Assembly: GCA_035771165.1 (NCBI GenBank)
Contig: JAWNZC010000445.1
Span: 148,501 to 212,500, forward strand
Reading direction: 5' to 3'
Length of the DNA: 64,000 nucleotides
DNA from: Paragorgia papillata
Taxonomy: Eukaryota; Cnidaria; Anthozoa; Scleralcyonacea; Coralliidae
Below, in pieces: positions 47,230 through 62,200 of the stretch. The notes beneath the pieces are model-generated. The model did no database searches, was not told where the DNA came from, and saw only the letters and a program-made list of their open reading frames with translations. Each line of letters begins with the position of its first letter. The stretch's first letter is position 1. The position numbers were made by a program, and so were the translations under genes.

Positions 47230-50200
47230 GTGAGTTAACTTTAATTTCTTTGTGTTTTTATTTTATCTATTGTATTGTATTGTATTGTATTTTATCTATT
47301 GTATTGTATTTTATCTATTGTATTGTATTTTATCTATTGTATTGTATTTTATCTATTGTATTGTATTGTATTTTATCTATTGTATTGTATTTTATCTATT
47401 GTATTGTATTTTATCTATTGTATTGTATTGTATTTTATCTATTGTATTGTATTTTATCTATTGTATTGTATTTTATCTATTATATTGTATTTTATCTATT
47501 GTATTGTATTTTATCTATTGTATTGTATTTTATCTATTGTATTGTATTTTATCTATTGTATTGTATTTTATCTATTGTATTGTATTGTATTTTATCTATT
47601 GTATTGTATTTTATCTATTGTATTGTATTTTATCTATTGTATTGTATTGTATTTTATCTATTGTATTGTATTTTATCTATTATATTGTATTTTATCTATT
47701 GTATTGTATTTTATCTATTGTATTGTATTTTATCTATTGTATTGTATTTTATCTATTGTATTGTATTTTATCTATTGTATTGTATTGTATTTTATCTATT
47801 GTATTGTATTTTATCTATTGTATTGTATTTTATCTATTGTATTGTATCGTATTTTATCTATTGTATTGTATCGTATTTTATCTATTGTATTGTATCGTAT
47901 TTTATCTATTGTATTGTATTGTATTTTATCTATTGTATTGTATTTTATCTATTGTATTGTATTTTATCTATTGTATTGTATTTTATCTATTGTATTGTAT
48001 TTTATCTATTGTATTGTATCGTATTTTATCTATTGTATTGTATCGTATTTTATCTATTGTATTGTATCGTATTTTATCTATTGTATTGTATCGTATTTTA
48101 TCTATCGTATTGTATCGTATTTTATCTATAGTATTGTATCGTATTTTATCTATCGTGTCGTGTCGTGTCGTGTCGTGTCGTGTCGTGTCGTATCGTATCG
48201 TATCGTCAAAACGCTGTTTTCTTCTCAAAAGAACACACACAATTCTGCATCGTCGGAGCACGCATGTAGAACCAGCCATGCACGAGATTGCGTGGAAGGA
48301 TTCGAAAATTATAAGCACCAATCTACGGTCCATCAAAGACGTTGCCTAGAGACTTGGCATGTTAATAGCGCCCACGCTCCATTAAATTATGTTGACGGCT
48401 GTCTATTACCCTAGAAGCCTATTTGCAGTTGTTAATAGACCACTTTCATAATAGCGACTAATTTGAATATACTTTTGTGTGCATGTATCTTAATAAGCCT
48501 TTCTAGCCTCGTTTGTGTGTCAACTGAAAAAATATTTGCTTCATAACGAGGCCAAAAAGGCTTATTTAGATGCACATAAAAGAATATTTAAAGCGAAAGT
48601 GGTCTATAGATAACGTCATCATTAGTTCTATGAGAGTATAAATATGAGAACGAGCACCTAGAAGACACTAGGTCGGACTGTTGAAACGTTGGTTCATGAA
48701 CAGTAACCTTTTATAAGTAATGTTAATAAACAAGCAACAGTGCTTTATCGGGTTTAAAACCACGAAGGCGGACTAAACGGCTTCAAAAATGAGCCCCTAG
48801 AAACTGTCCGTATGCTTTATATAAAGTTGTCAAACTCATTAATAATTCATAAGGTAAACACAAAGCAAATCAGTACCGAGACGGAGTTTGAATATGTGAT
48901 CAAACACTTGCATATATTATAAGCCAACTTTCACCTCAAATTTCTCTTAAAATACCGATTCATTTTAGAAACTATGTCAAACACTCGAAAGTTGACCTCC
49001 TCGGCTTTCGGGGACATTTAATCACTAATATCCCTCATGTTATGGTGTTACTTCTAATTACTGTTGGAAGTTTACTGTTAACATTACATCACTAAACGAA
49101 GATTGTAATAAATTTATGCGACACTAAACATAAAATAACATTTATATTTACGCAAGCTCTGACTGGCCAATAACCGTCCAGGATCATCCATAAAGTTTCC
49201 GCCTAATAAAGTTTGGGAGAATTGCATACATATTATTTCGTCTTTCTCAACAACATCCTCCGTATTTGGATCACAGTATGCTGCACGAAAAAAACACTTG
49301 ATATTTTATCATTCAATATATTTTCATACGATTTTTATTGCCGATAAAACAATGATAAAATATAATGCAAAACGGCAATAAAATGCAAACCATAGTTTGT
49401 TTACAAAAATAGTAAGGGTGAGCAGCAGTATGACGAAAGGCAGATCAGAAGGCTTTGAGAGCGACGAGTAGCTGGACCAGTGTCCACCAATATATACGGC
49501 CGTTAAATCAGTTTAAGCGCTCTTCATACAACGTATTTGTTATTGATTACTCATTGCAGGTAGAACCAATGTCAAAGGATTTTAAAAAGAAGCCTCGAAA
49601 ATCACGTCTAAATGTTAAGCCTCTTACAGTACGCCCGAAATCGTACAAATACGAACCTATCCATGTGGTTGTAAAGCAACAACACTCGGTAGACATTACA
49701 TATGGACGGATAGAGTCTTTTCCCAATTTCATGGTTCACCACGCTGTAACTTCAGAGAGCCCCAGAAGGGACATCATCATCGCAGAATTACCTCTTGTAC
49801 ACAAACCTGTCACGAAGGAGCCAAAGCTTATTAAAGAGGAACTGAAACCTGAGCGAAGAATGGCCTCGAGGTTAGAAAGAGCAACCCGTGATTATCCATC
49901 AACACAGTCAGAAGAGGAAAAGGTAAGTTCACTTTATCCTTGTATGTGAAGTTAACGTATAATCCGTATAAGCCGTATAATATTTAGTTAAACTTTTGAG
50001 AAAATAACCTGATTGTTTATATATATATATATTTATTATATAGCATGCTATCGGATATGAGCTTTTGCGTAATCTGATTGGTTCCCTACTACTAGGCTAT
50101 CAGCTCATATCCTACTAGTAGAGGAAAAACAAGATGGCGGCATGTTTTTTAAAACTGCCGAAAAGAGTTGAAATTGACGGATTTTTATACAGAAAAACAT

Positions 50201-53200
50201 CAACACCCTCAAACCAATGTATAAGAAAACAACATTGTGTAAAAATACATTAACAAATACACAATTTAGCATGTCAAATGGTAAAATTCACCTAAAAATT
50301 ACGTCTTTTTACTTCAAAAACCCGACTAAATTAGCGGGTTGATATTAATTTGTTGCCAAACAAAGAAACTCACGGTTAAAATCAAGCTTACAACACACAT
50401 TTCGTAGGAGATCACCAGTAAAGAGACTTTTTTTATTTAGATAAGCATTTGGAGTAGTAAAAAGCATGTTCTTTTTCAAAAAGAACCAACTAAGTAATTT
50501 AGTTTTACTGCCGAAGGTGTTTCAGTTTCATTTTTGCATGAAATCAAAACCTTTTTCACGACAGCAACGCTAATATAAACAACTGACCCACCTTTTGACT
50601 TCATAAAGGTACCTTTTAATCTTTTTTCTTGATCTGCTTAACACATTTTTTGCCTCTCGAGCAACATTTATACAACATTTCGAAGCTGTTTACCGAACAG
50701 CTCAGCGAGAAACTCTATGTGAATGCATCATTACGCATGGCGGAAGTATTTGTTGCCTATGCCGGAAGTTTGTCGTTTGAAACATTTCGCTCTATGTAAT
50801 TTTGTCTCTTGCACAGTGCTTGGCTATATAATAAAACAGTTATACCATTCGCTCTCGTCGTATACGAACTAATAGCCAACTTGGCGAAGCGCCTCGTTGG
50901 CTATGAGCTCATATACGACTCGAGCTCATGGTATAACTGTTAAATATATATATATATATATATACATATTAAACCCTCGCAATTAATCGTCCAATCAAAT
51001 GTCTACATTAGCGTCACGCACCAGCCCAATATTTTACGATGTAGTATGAAGAAAATATTTCACAATTTGCCGTTGCGTTTGTTTTTTTGGGGTTTTTTTG
51101 AGAATGATTCTGGAAAGAATTAGCTTGCTTCAAATTAGCTTGGATTTTCCAGCTTGGTACTAGTGGAGTTTTTAGATTGCTATATGTAAACACTATAGGA
51201 AAAAAATCCTCAAGAATCAGGATTACTTAAACCTTACTTTTGTGATATCCATAATTTAAACAACACAAACACTACAAGTAGACATAGCTGTCAATCAATG
51301 ACTAGATCACGATTAACACAGCCAATCAGATTTTACCGTTGGCAGCACATGGACTATACTACATGCAGTACGCGCAAAAATGCACACGTTAAAACTGTCT
51401 GCAAGCAAACTTGTTACAATTTGTCATCCAGCTGGTGCCGGAAAGCATTCGTGTCGCTTGTTCTAGTTTGTCGAGGCTATACTAAGCTGTTTTATCAGTA
51501 TCGAGAAGTTATTCTATCAAGAAATTTATTTTTCTTTCTATCAAAAGGTGCTCATTAATTGTCAAAATAACTAAGAAACTTTTGAAAACGTAAGCTAAAC
51601 TTATTTTCAGTTTGTAAAGAGCGATTAGTGAGTGTTTAAAACTTATCGGGTTTGTTTTCATAATTCGAAGAAATTTCGAAAAAAAGAATGAAGTCGATTT
51701 CGCGCGATGGGGGCCTGAACAAAACTCCCTCCAAATCTCAGACTCCCTCGCGTTTATAATCAAATAAAATAATCTACGCCAAAGATCTCACTTTCATGAT
51801 GTATATCTATAATATATTCTAGATGGTAATTTTTGTAACGGGAATTCGCTTTGCAGAGACAACAGTCATGATATTGAAATTTAACCTTGTAAACAAAAAT
51901 GCCATATAGTAATGTGGTCACTGGTCATTCTCCAAAATAACTTGAAGTTCAAGTTACAAAGTATCCAAAAATTTCATTTGTACACTATACAAAATCATTA
52001 AAAAATTAGGGTTTTGTTTCTCGTTATTTCGCTATGCAATTGATTTATTTACATCAAAGCTCGTCAGTTTCAACACCTCGCTTTTTTAATTTTAACGTCT
52101 AATGAGATGCGATTTTTCCTGTAACACCCCGTAGCAACATGCGATTTTGTTATTTTTGCCGTGTTGCAAGTGGCAAGAAAAGTTGGATGGGTTCTACTTT
52201 TTGCGGCAACTTACAACAAAGTTCTTAAGTTGCTGAACGTGTAACACTTCCTTCTGCTTGCGAGTTGTTTTTTTTCATGGGAAAATTTGTTGTAAGTCGT
52301 GTAAGAGCACCTTAAAATCTGGAAATAGCTCAGGAGTCAGGACCTCCCTTAAACCGTAATGAAAACAAGACGACTTAATTAGCTTTCGCCCAGCAGCTGT
52401 CTTTTTCCAAAAATTGTAAAGTTATAATCCAATAAGCAAATATAATTATTCTAAAACCATGCATGTTATTGCTACATATGGCAACATTTAAATACTGCAG
52501 TCGGCAGTAGAATAACTTAAAGAAATAGTTCCAATAGTCAACGTCGAATTTTATCGAGAATTCAAAGCCCATGTCTTTCTGAAATCCTGGTAAAATCAGA
52601 CGTCGGATATTTAAAACGACTTTTCAAACAAATTAATTTGCAAGTTTCCAACTTACTAGGACCTAATTTAACTTAAAATTTCAAGGTACTAGTTCTTTTT
52701 AAAAAAATCAAACCACCCTTCGGGAGACCTTCCTCCGATTTTAAAGCATTAATTAAGGTGGCTCCCTACTGTTTATTCAAAAGTTGAAAAAATGCAAGTT
52801 TCAACGTCAGAAACTCGTGAATATTTTGGAAAAGAGTGAAAATAATGTTATGCATCGAATAACGTCATAGACTGATAACAAATAAAGTGTTTCAGCCGTT
52901 GCTATGACAAGTGACGTTTCAAAATAGCCATAAATTTACATTTAATTCAATTTATTTAAAAAATGATGACCCCCCAATTTTCTTTACCGGAAAAAAATTA
53001 TGGTTTTCTATTTTTCAAAAAAATTGGATCTACATAATTTAAAATCTTTCCTATTGATTACTTAAATTTAAAGAAATGTTTTAATGCAAGAAAATTTGGG
53101 GGTCACCGAACTCGTTTTTGAAATAAATTGGATTAAATGTCAATTTACGGCCATTTTGAAATGTCACTGTTGTCATAGCAACGACTGAAACTCTTTATCT

Positions 53201-56200
53201 GTTAACAGTATTTGATGCCTTGAACGTTATGCATAACGTCAGTTTCACTCTTTTCCAAAATATTCATGAGCAGTTTCTGAGGATGAAACTTGCATTTTTT
53301 CAACTTTTGAAGAAACAGTAGGGAGCCACCTTAAGCAATTTCGTCTGTGTTTCATTCACGAATTACAATGACCTCCCTCTACGACTGACGCCATCGCTCT
53401 TATTGTCCGTCATACAAGAAGATGACTATATCTGACAAGAGCCACCTGAATTAATGTTGCAGTTAACAAGCCGGTGTAACAGCTGTCAAACAAACAATTA
53501 AGCTGTCAAACAAAACTCGCATTAGCATTCTATCTTTGCCATTTCTGCAACGCACAACAAAGTTTTATACAGTTTAGTCTATTGACATATTGTTATTGCA
53601 TGTTTGTCAAGCATAACGATGTGTCCGGTGGCTAAACATACCACAAAGAATTTGTTAATCTTTGGAAGCAAGAGTTTCCGTTAACTGTTATGTACGTGAA
53701 ATATGTTAATTATATTCGTTGTCCGTTTTAGATAGAGTTTGGTTATAGTAAAATAATAGAAAAAGGCCGAAACAAAACGTAATGCCCGACTCGGGGAGGT
53801 GTTTGTTAAGTAATATATCCAACACGAGTAAGTGTTCTTCCTCCGATTTTTAAATACAGCCAAGCAGGTTGACAATACGAGGCGAAGCCGGGTTTTTTTA
53901 CCAGCTTGCCTATATTTAGACATCGGAGGATGATCACTGATGGGTGTGGGATATAGCTTTTCAAACAAATCAATACTTTAAGAGAAAATCGGCCTCAAAG
54001 TTTGCCAAATTTGACTGTAATCTTCCTCCGATTTCTAAATACTGATTAAATATTGATTTATTTTGAATTTTACTCATGAATTATTAATGATTTGAGAAGT
54101 GGGAGTTCACTGTATTAATGAGATGGAGAAAATTTTAGCACTGGGCTGGTATATAGAATTGTATATACCATTGTGTGCCAACGCGGTGCTAAGGATCTAA
54201 TTAAAGACAACTCCAACTAAATCATGCTTAAAGTGTCACTAAGACGAAAAAATCGTGAATCTAGTATTGATACGAGTAAACTATAATTTCCAAATGAGGA
54301 ATACCGGCGTCTTCAGTTTCACAAAATATTGTCTCGTTCTCGAGATATTTAAGTTTCTGAAACATGTAAATTAAGTGCTTCGTGACGTAATTTTCTCACA
54401 TAGGCAAAATAATCCAAACTTTGCACAAGTATAGTTATCATAAAAGTACACTGCACTGCGCGCATCATCGTATTTTTCGACCTCGTACACAGGCTTTTCC
54501 TGAAAAAAATCAACAAAGATGGGAGGCAAGATTGGGAACAGTCGTGCTATTTGAGATCTTTGAAAAACTCAAAATTGCTTTTTCAAAATTGCACTCGAAA
54601 CCACGCTATTATCTATACTAATACATGATATGAGAAATATAATTTCTCGTGCTCAATTAATACTGAAATCTTCACTTATTTTAGACGCAAAACGAACATA
54701 TAGAAGTAGGCAAAGTTGAAAGACAGAAAGAGGATGATATACAAGGTGCCCCTGAGTTGCAACGAACACCATCGAGATCACAAAGTAACGATGAAACCCA
54801 GACAGTACCGGATACCTTCGAGGCACCTGACACAACAATAAACGAGAAAAACAAGAAACCAGTCAAACGGCGACATAAACCGCGTGTAGAACTATACAGA
54901 ACAGAAGTGCCTACCTACGAAGAAGAACCTGATGTCTCGTCTTCAAAGCAACGCCCTACCGTTGAGAAAGTACAAGTCGATGACATCCAAAAACTAGAAG
55001 AGGTAAGAGAAATCATTAACGTAGAAAGACTTTTAGTAAGCGGTACGAATGAATCGCGATCACAACAACTCAAATCTCGTGAAGAAGATCGCAGTGAAAG
55101 AAAGCCGATAGACAACGGAAACGAAGAAGATCAATTTTATTCAGACAACGGTGATAAATTAGAAGACAAGCCTAATGACAAATCAAATACAGAAATAACA
55201 GACACGACTGATGGATTAACTTCTCGGCCCGAATCCAATTATGGCATAAACATTCACAGATATCTTGAAGATGTAGTAGAAAACGAAAAAGAGCAAAACG
55301 ACGAAGCCTCGGAACAGGAGATTCTTGAACCATTTGAACCGTACCTGGCTAATTATGAGATACAAAGATTGATGGAAAAAGAAGACGACGACGACGACCC
55401 AGTCTATTTGCCTCACGTCCAATTCCAACGAAAAATTCAGGTCACTATTGTCGACAAAACTAAGAAAAAGAAACGAAAAAAGTCTAAGAAGAAAGAAAAA
55501 GAACAAGAACAAGAACAACGTCAATTAACATACGCAAATCCTGGAGTGACGGAAGACCCAAAGATCCAAGAGTCCAGTACGGTAGAAACCAAACCAAATA
55601 ATGAATTAAAAAGAAAGGACCGTTTAAACACAAAAGAAATAGCAGTACAAACACTGACATTTCCAGAATATACGGAAGTCGATACTGAAGACGACTCTGA
55701 TCAAGAAATGCCAGAATTCCAGGAAAGCACTGCAAGGCGCGGTTTTCTGATAAATACAATCCCAGAAGAACAAGAAGATGAATCACCTTTATCTTCACAA
55801 TACCAAAACGATTACGTGCAACGTTACAGCGACGACTTGATTGAACCAATTAACACAGTTCAACGTCCCAGCCTAGAAAAGTCAGAAAGAAGTGAAAGTC
55901 ATTTAACGGAAGAACAAGAACGTTCCAAGCTGATGTATGAACCAAATTATGGAATCCAAGATTTTGGATTCAAAGAACACGTGCAAATAAACGAGGAACC
56001 CGTGCAATCTCCAAAAGTTGAAAACCAACAGAAGTCAACAGACGATTTCGCAGAAGAACAAGAAATAACCAACACTATATACCAGCCAAGAAATAAAATA
56101 GAAGAGCTGGTATACGATGAACAAAACACAGAGGAAAGAAAACCAGTAGAATATTCGGCAAAATCTTCTCCAGCAGATCCACCACAGAGCTCTGAAATTC

Positions 56201-59200
56201 GACGGGTAGATGAAATGGAACCTGTCAAACCAACATATCTGCCAAGAAATGAAATACAAGATTTAGTGCTGAGAGATCATACGGAGAAAAAAGAACCAAA
56301 CAAAACCCCGCTACTTACAGAACCACAAAATACAGCAGTGCGCCTCGTAGAGGAAAAACAACAACTGTCCAAGACAACATACCAACCAAGGTACGAAATA
56401 CAAGATTTCGTGTTAGAAGAACACAGACAAAGAAAACAACAATTGGTACAACCTCCACCAGTTAAAAAGAAAAAGAAATCAGCAACTAACACGATACAAA
56501 ATGAACCAGAACTTACAAAGACGGTAAATCTAGAAAAAAAAGAACCAGAAGGCAACAAGTCAAAAGATCAGCCAAGACAGGAAATTGAAGGTTTTCTATT
56601 CCAGCCAAGATATGAAATTAAAGATTTCGTATTGAATGGAGACACAGAAAAAGAAACACCGACACAACTTCCGCTAGTTGAAAAGACAGATTTCGAAATA
56701 CGAGATTTCGTACTGAATGAAAATACAAAACAAGAGAAGCCAACAAGAGCTCAACCGGTTAGAGAGATAGATAAAACGGCAATTCATTTGGTAGAAGGGG
56801 AACCGCAAATTGCTAAGTTCGCATATCAGGAAAAATATGAAATACAAGATTTTGTTCTGGATGAAGAAACAGAAAGAGAAGAACCACAAATCACCAAGTC
56901 AGCATGTCAGCCAAAATATGAAATACAAGATTTCGTACTACATGAAGATACAGAAAGAGAAAAGTCAACGCAACCTCAACCACAACCGGTTGAAAAGATA
57001 GATAAATTAGAAATTCATTTGGTAGAAGAACCACCAAAATATGAAATACGAGATTTCGTGCTGAATGAAGATGCAGAAAGAGAAAAGTCAACGCAACCTC
57101 AACTTCAACCGGTCGAAAAGATAGATAAATCGGCAATTCATTTGGCAGAAGAAGAACCACAAATCACTACTTCAGCATATCAACCAAAATATGAAATACG
57201 AAATTTCGTACTGAATGAAGATACAGAAAGAGAAAAGCCAACAGAACCTCAACCTGTTGAAAATATATATAAATCGGCAATTCCTTTAGCAGAAGAAGAA
57301 CCACAAATCACTAAGTCAGCATATCAGCCAAAATATGAAATACAAGATTTCGTACCGAATGAAGATTCAGAAAGAGAAAAGTCAACGCAACCACAACCAC
57401 AACCGATTGAAAAGACAGATAAATTAGAAATTCATTTGGTAGAAGAACCACCAAAATATGAAATACGAGATTTCGTGCTGAATGAAGATGCAGAAAGAGA
57501 AAAGTCAACGCAACCTCAACTTCAACCGGTCGAAAAGATAGATAAATCGGCAATTCATTTGGCAGAAGAAGAACCACAAATCACTACTTCAGCATATCAA
57601 CCAAAATATGAAATACGAAATTTCGTACTGAATGAAGATACAGAAAGAGAAAAGCCAACAGAACCTCAACCTGTTGAAAATATATATAAATCGGCAATTC
57701 CTTTAGCAGAAGAAGAACCACAAATCACTAAGTCAGCATATCAGCCAAAATATGAAATACAAGATTTCGTACCGAATGAAGATTCAGAAAGAGAAAAGTC
57801 AACGCAACCACAACCACAACCGATTGAAAAGACAGATAAATTAGAAATTCATTTGGTAGAAGAACCACCAAAATATGAAATACGAGATTTCGTACTGAAT
57901 GAAAATACAAAACAAGAGAAGCCAACAAGAGCTCAACCGGTTAGAGAGATAGATAAAACGGCAATTCATTTGGTAGAAGAGGAACCGCAAATTGCTAAGT
58001 TCGCATATCAGGAAAAATATGAAATACAAGATTTTGTTCTGGATGAAGAAACAGAAAGAGAAGAACCACAAATCACCAAGTCAGCATGTCAGCCAAAATA
58101 TGAAATACAAGATTTCGTACTACATGAAGATACAGAAAGAGAAAAGTCAACGCAACCTCAACCACAACCGGTTGAAAAGATAGATAAATTAGAAATTCAT
58201 TTGGTAGAAGAACCACCAAAATATGAAATACGAGATTTCGTGCTGAATGAAGAAGATACAGAAAGAAAAAAGCCAACACAACTTCAACCGGTTGAAAAGT
58301 TAGATAAATCGGCAATTCATTTGGCAGAAAAAGAACCACAAATCACTAAGTCAGCATATCAGGCAAAATATGAAATACAAGATTTCGTACTAAATGAAGA
58401 TACAGAAAGAGAAAAGTCAACGCAACCTCAACCACAACCAGTTGAAAAGACAGATAAATTAGAAATTCATTTGGTAGAAGAACCACCAAAATATGAAATA
58501 CGAGATTTCGTGCTGAATGAAGATGCAGAAAGAGAAAAGTCAACGCAACCTCAACTTCAACCGGTCGAAAAGATAGATAAATCGGCAATTCATTTGGCAG
58601 AAGAAGAACCACAAATCACTACTTCAGCATATCAACCAAAATATGAAATACGAAATTTCGTACTGAATGAAGATACAGAAAGAGAAAAGCCAACAGAACC
58701 TCAACCTGTTGAAAATATATATAAATCGGCAATTCCTTTAGCAGAAGAAGAACCACAAATCACTAAGTCAGCATATCAGCCAAAATATGAAATACAAGAT
58801 TTCGTACCGAATGAAGATTCAGAAAGAGAAAAGTCAACGCAACCACAACCACAACCGATTGAAAAGACAGATAAATTAGAAATTCATTTGGTAGAAGAAC
58901 CACCAAAATATGAAATACGAGATTTCGTGCTGAATGAAGATGCAGAAAGAGAAAAGTCAACGCAACCTCAACTTCAACCGGTCGAAAAGTTAGATAAATC
59001 GGCAATTCATTTGGCAGAAAAAGAACCACAAATCACTAAGTCAGCATATCAGGCAAAATATGAAATACAAGATTTCGTACTAAATGAAGATACAGAAAGA
59101 GAAAAGTCAACGCAACCTCAACCACAACCAGTTGAAAAGACAGATAAATTAGAAATTCATTTGGTAGAAGAACCACCAAAATATGAAATACGAGATTTCG

Positions 59201-62200
59201 TGCTGAATGAAGATGCAGAAAGAGAAAAGTCAACGCAACCTCAACTTCAACCGGTCGAAAAGATAGATAAATCGGCAATTCATTTGGCAGAAGAAGAACC
59301 ACAAATCACTACTTCAGCATATCAACCAAAATATGAAATACGAAATTTCGTACTGAATGAAGATACAGAAAGAGAAAAGCCAACAGAACCTCAACCTGTT
59401 GAAAATATATATAAATCGGCAATTCCTTTAGCAGAAGAAGAACCACAAATCACTAAGTCAGCATATCAGCCAAAATATGAAATACAAGATTTCGTACCGA
59501 ATGAAGATTCAGAAAGAGAAAAGTCAACGCAACCACAACCACAACCGATTGAAAAGACAGATAAATTAGAAATTCATTTGGTAGAAGAACCACCAAAATA
59601 TGAAATACGAGATTTCGTGCTGAATGAAGATACAGAAAGAGAAAAGCCAACACAACTTCAACCTCAACCGGTTGAAAAGATAGATAAATCGGCAATTCAT
59701 TTGGCAGAAGAAGAACCACAAATCACTAAGTCAGCATATCACCCAAAATATAAAATACAAGGTTTCGTACTGGATGAAGGTACACAACCTCAACCGGTTG
59801 AAAAGATAGATAAATTGTCAATTAATTTGGCAGAAGAAGAACCTCAAATCACTAAGTCAGCATATCAGCCAAAATATGAAATAGGCGATTTCGTATTGAA
59901 TAAAGGTACAGAAAGGGAAAAGTCAACGGAACCTGAACCACAACCGGTTGAAAAGATAGATAAATCACCAGTTTCTTTGGTAAAATCAATCACTCCACTA
60001 CATCGCCAAGATTTTGTATTAATAGAAGACGAAGAAAAACACAATAAAGGGCATCCTCCAGACAAATCGGCAGTTCGTGTGACAAAAGAACCACATCAGC
60101 CTATATACGAAACACAAGATTTTGTATTAAATGAACGTACAGAAATAGGAGACAAACCAGTACAATCCCCGGCAGTCGAAAAGTCACAGCCACCTGGAGT
60201 TGATTTGGTAGACGCAGGACCTATCCAGCCAGTACATGCATATCAGCAGAGATATGAAATACGTGATTTTGCATTCGAAAAACACACAGAGTCAGAGAGA
60301 AAAGACAAAGATGCGGCACAACATCTGACAGAAGAAAACCCAGAGAAATCAATAGGGCATTTGGTGCATGAAGATGAACCAGAAACTACCAAATCAATGT
60401 TGCAGTCAAGATATGGAATTAAAGAATTTGTATTAAGGGAACACACCGAAGAAAGAAAAGACGACCGAACACAACTTCCACCCGATGAAAGGATAGAAAC
60501 GTCAGCGGGTGACTCAGTATGCCAGTCAAGCCACGGAAAACAAGATTTTGTATTACAAGAAAAAGAAGGAAAAGAAGAAATAGCACAATCTTTGCCAAGT
60601 GAAAAGACAGAAATATTTGCAGAACCAGAACTTGTAAAACCAAAGTACTACGGGACACAACACCCTGTATTAATAGAAGGCATGGTTACACCAAAACAGG
60701 TGGAACAAAAGTATGAAAGAAAAAAAAATGTTGTACCATTTGTTGTAGATGAGAAACCGCAGATCAACGACCAGGAAGAAACAGTTAATGCCGTGAAAGA
60801 TCTACCAGAGCAAATTAAGCAAACCCAAGAAAAACAAGCATCTTTTCAAACAATTGTTCAAAAAGAAACAACACAGTTAGAAAAAGAAGTGTATATTCAA
60901 ACATTCGTCGTAGAACAAAAACCGAAACAAGAAAAGACAACAGGTTCACTTATTGCGTTGAAAAAGCCAAAAAAAATGACGTTCATTCTTGTGGACGACG
61001 AGCCAGAGCCAGTTAAAAGAGTATACAAGAAACCAGTCGGTGATCAAACATCTGTTGTAAACGAGAGACTACAACCAGGAAAGGAATCAGTTAGTCCCAT
61101 GAAAAGATCAAAAGAAAAGATAACTGGTCTTGTGGAAGAAATGCCAAAACAGGTTAAGCCAACCTATGAAAGAGAAGTAGATGTTCAATCATTTTCTGAA
61201 GAAGACAAACAAAAGCTACTAGAAAACGAAACAATTTCAATTAGTCCAATTAAAAGACCAGAACTAACAACCGTCACTCTTGTTGAAGAAATGCCAGAAT
61301 CGATTCAGCGCAAATACGAAAGTGATGTGGACGTCCATACATATGTTGAAAAAGAGACACAACAAAAATACAAAGCAAATGTCTATCTTCGTCCCGACAC
61401 AGAACTGGGAAAGGTATCCGTAGACCATGTAGAACAAATGCCAGAATCAGTTCCACAAGAAATAACAGTCTGTCTTGCAGAAGAACTACCAGAGCAAGTT
61501 AAGGCAGGATATGAAAGAAAAGTGGATATTCAAACATCCGTTGTAGAGAACGGGTCACCGCAACATGAAACTAAAATTGCTTATTTCCGCCCCACAAAAG
61601 AACCAGAAGAAGTAACGATGGATCTTGTGGAACAAATCTCAGAATCAGAAGACAACAGATATGAAAGAGAAGAAGATATTAAAACATTTGTCGAAGAGCA
61701 ATCGTACTTCAAAAAAGAAGCCGTTTCAATTGAAAGACCACGAGAAATAACAGTCAGTATAGTGGAAGAAATACCAGGGCAGGTTAAGAGGGAATACGAA
61801 CAAAAAGTGGATATTCGAGTGCAAGAGGCGCCACAACTAGAAAATGAAGCAGTTTCACTTATTCCAGAAGAAAGAATAGTTAGTCGAGTGGAAGAAAAGC
61901 CAGAGTCAGTTAAGTCGGTCTATGAAATAAAGGTAGACATTGAAACATCTATTGTGGAAGATACACAACAAGAAAAAGAAATTGACCATGTTTCCCCTAC
62001 CAAGGGACCAGATGAAGTAACTACCGACTTCGTAGAACACATCTCAGAATCAGTGGACGGCAGATATGAAAGAGAAAGGAATATTAAAGCATTCGTCAAA
62101 GAAAAACCACACTTCAAAAAAGAAACAATTTCAACTGATAGACTACGAGGAATAACAGTCTATATTGTGGAAGAAATACCAGAGCAGGTTACGCCGGGAT

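Larger units (their letters stand above)
47230..49559 (+). other. Intron 1 of the second giant gene
   Basis: 2330 bp. The first kilobase is TATTG-based satellite. A 167-bp inverted-repeat element and a relative of the 25.4-kb repeat follow. The part 48980-49559 is unremarkable. No gene. Confidence 0.75.
49923..54684 (+). other. Intron 2 of the second giant gene (4.8 kb)
   Basis: No gene is supported. It holds AT runs near 50015 and 50945, hairpins at 50047-50122 and 50832-50943, a 574-bp TTAA-flanked element, a palindrome at 53806-53955 and repeated words at 52130-52310 shared with 37090-37500. The stretch 51000-52100 shows nothing recognisable. Confidence 0.65.

Noticed and set aside
47250..48414. 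Three overlapping plus-strand frames of 293-379 codons made of YCILSIVLYFIYC-type sequence
   Set aside because: They are translations of the pentamer satellite in an intron; all three frames stay open only because the unit lacks stops.
55007..55015. Possible donor GAG|GTAAGA inside exon 3
   Set aside because: The frame stays open for 9 kb beyond it with the same composition; it may be a minor alternative site but nothing requires it.
56891..59719. Repeated minus-strand frames of 88 codons (LPNEFLIYLSFQ type)
   Set aside because: They are the reverse of the KYEI coding repeats of exon 3 and repeat only because the exon does.
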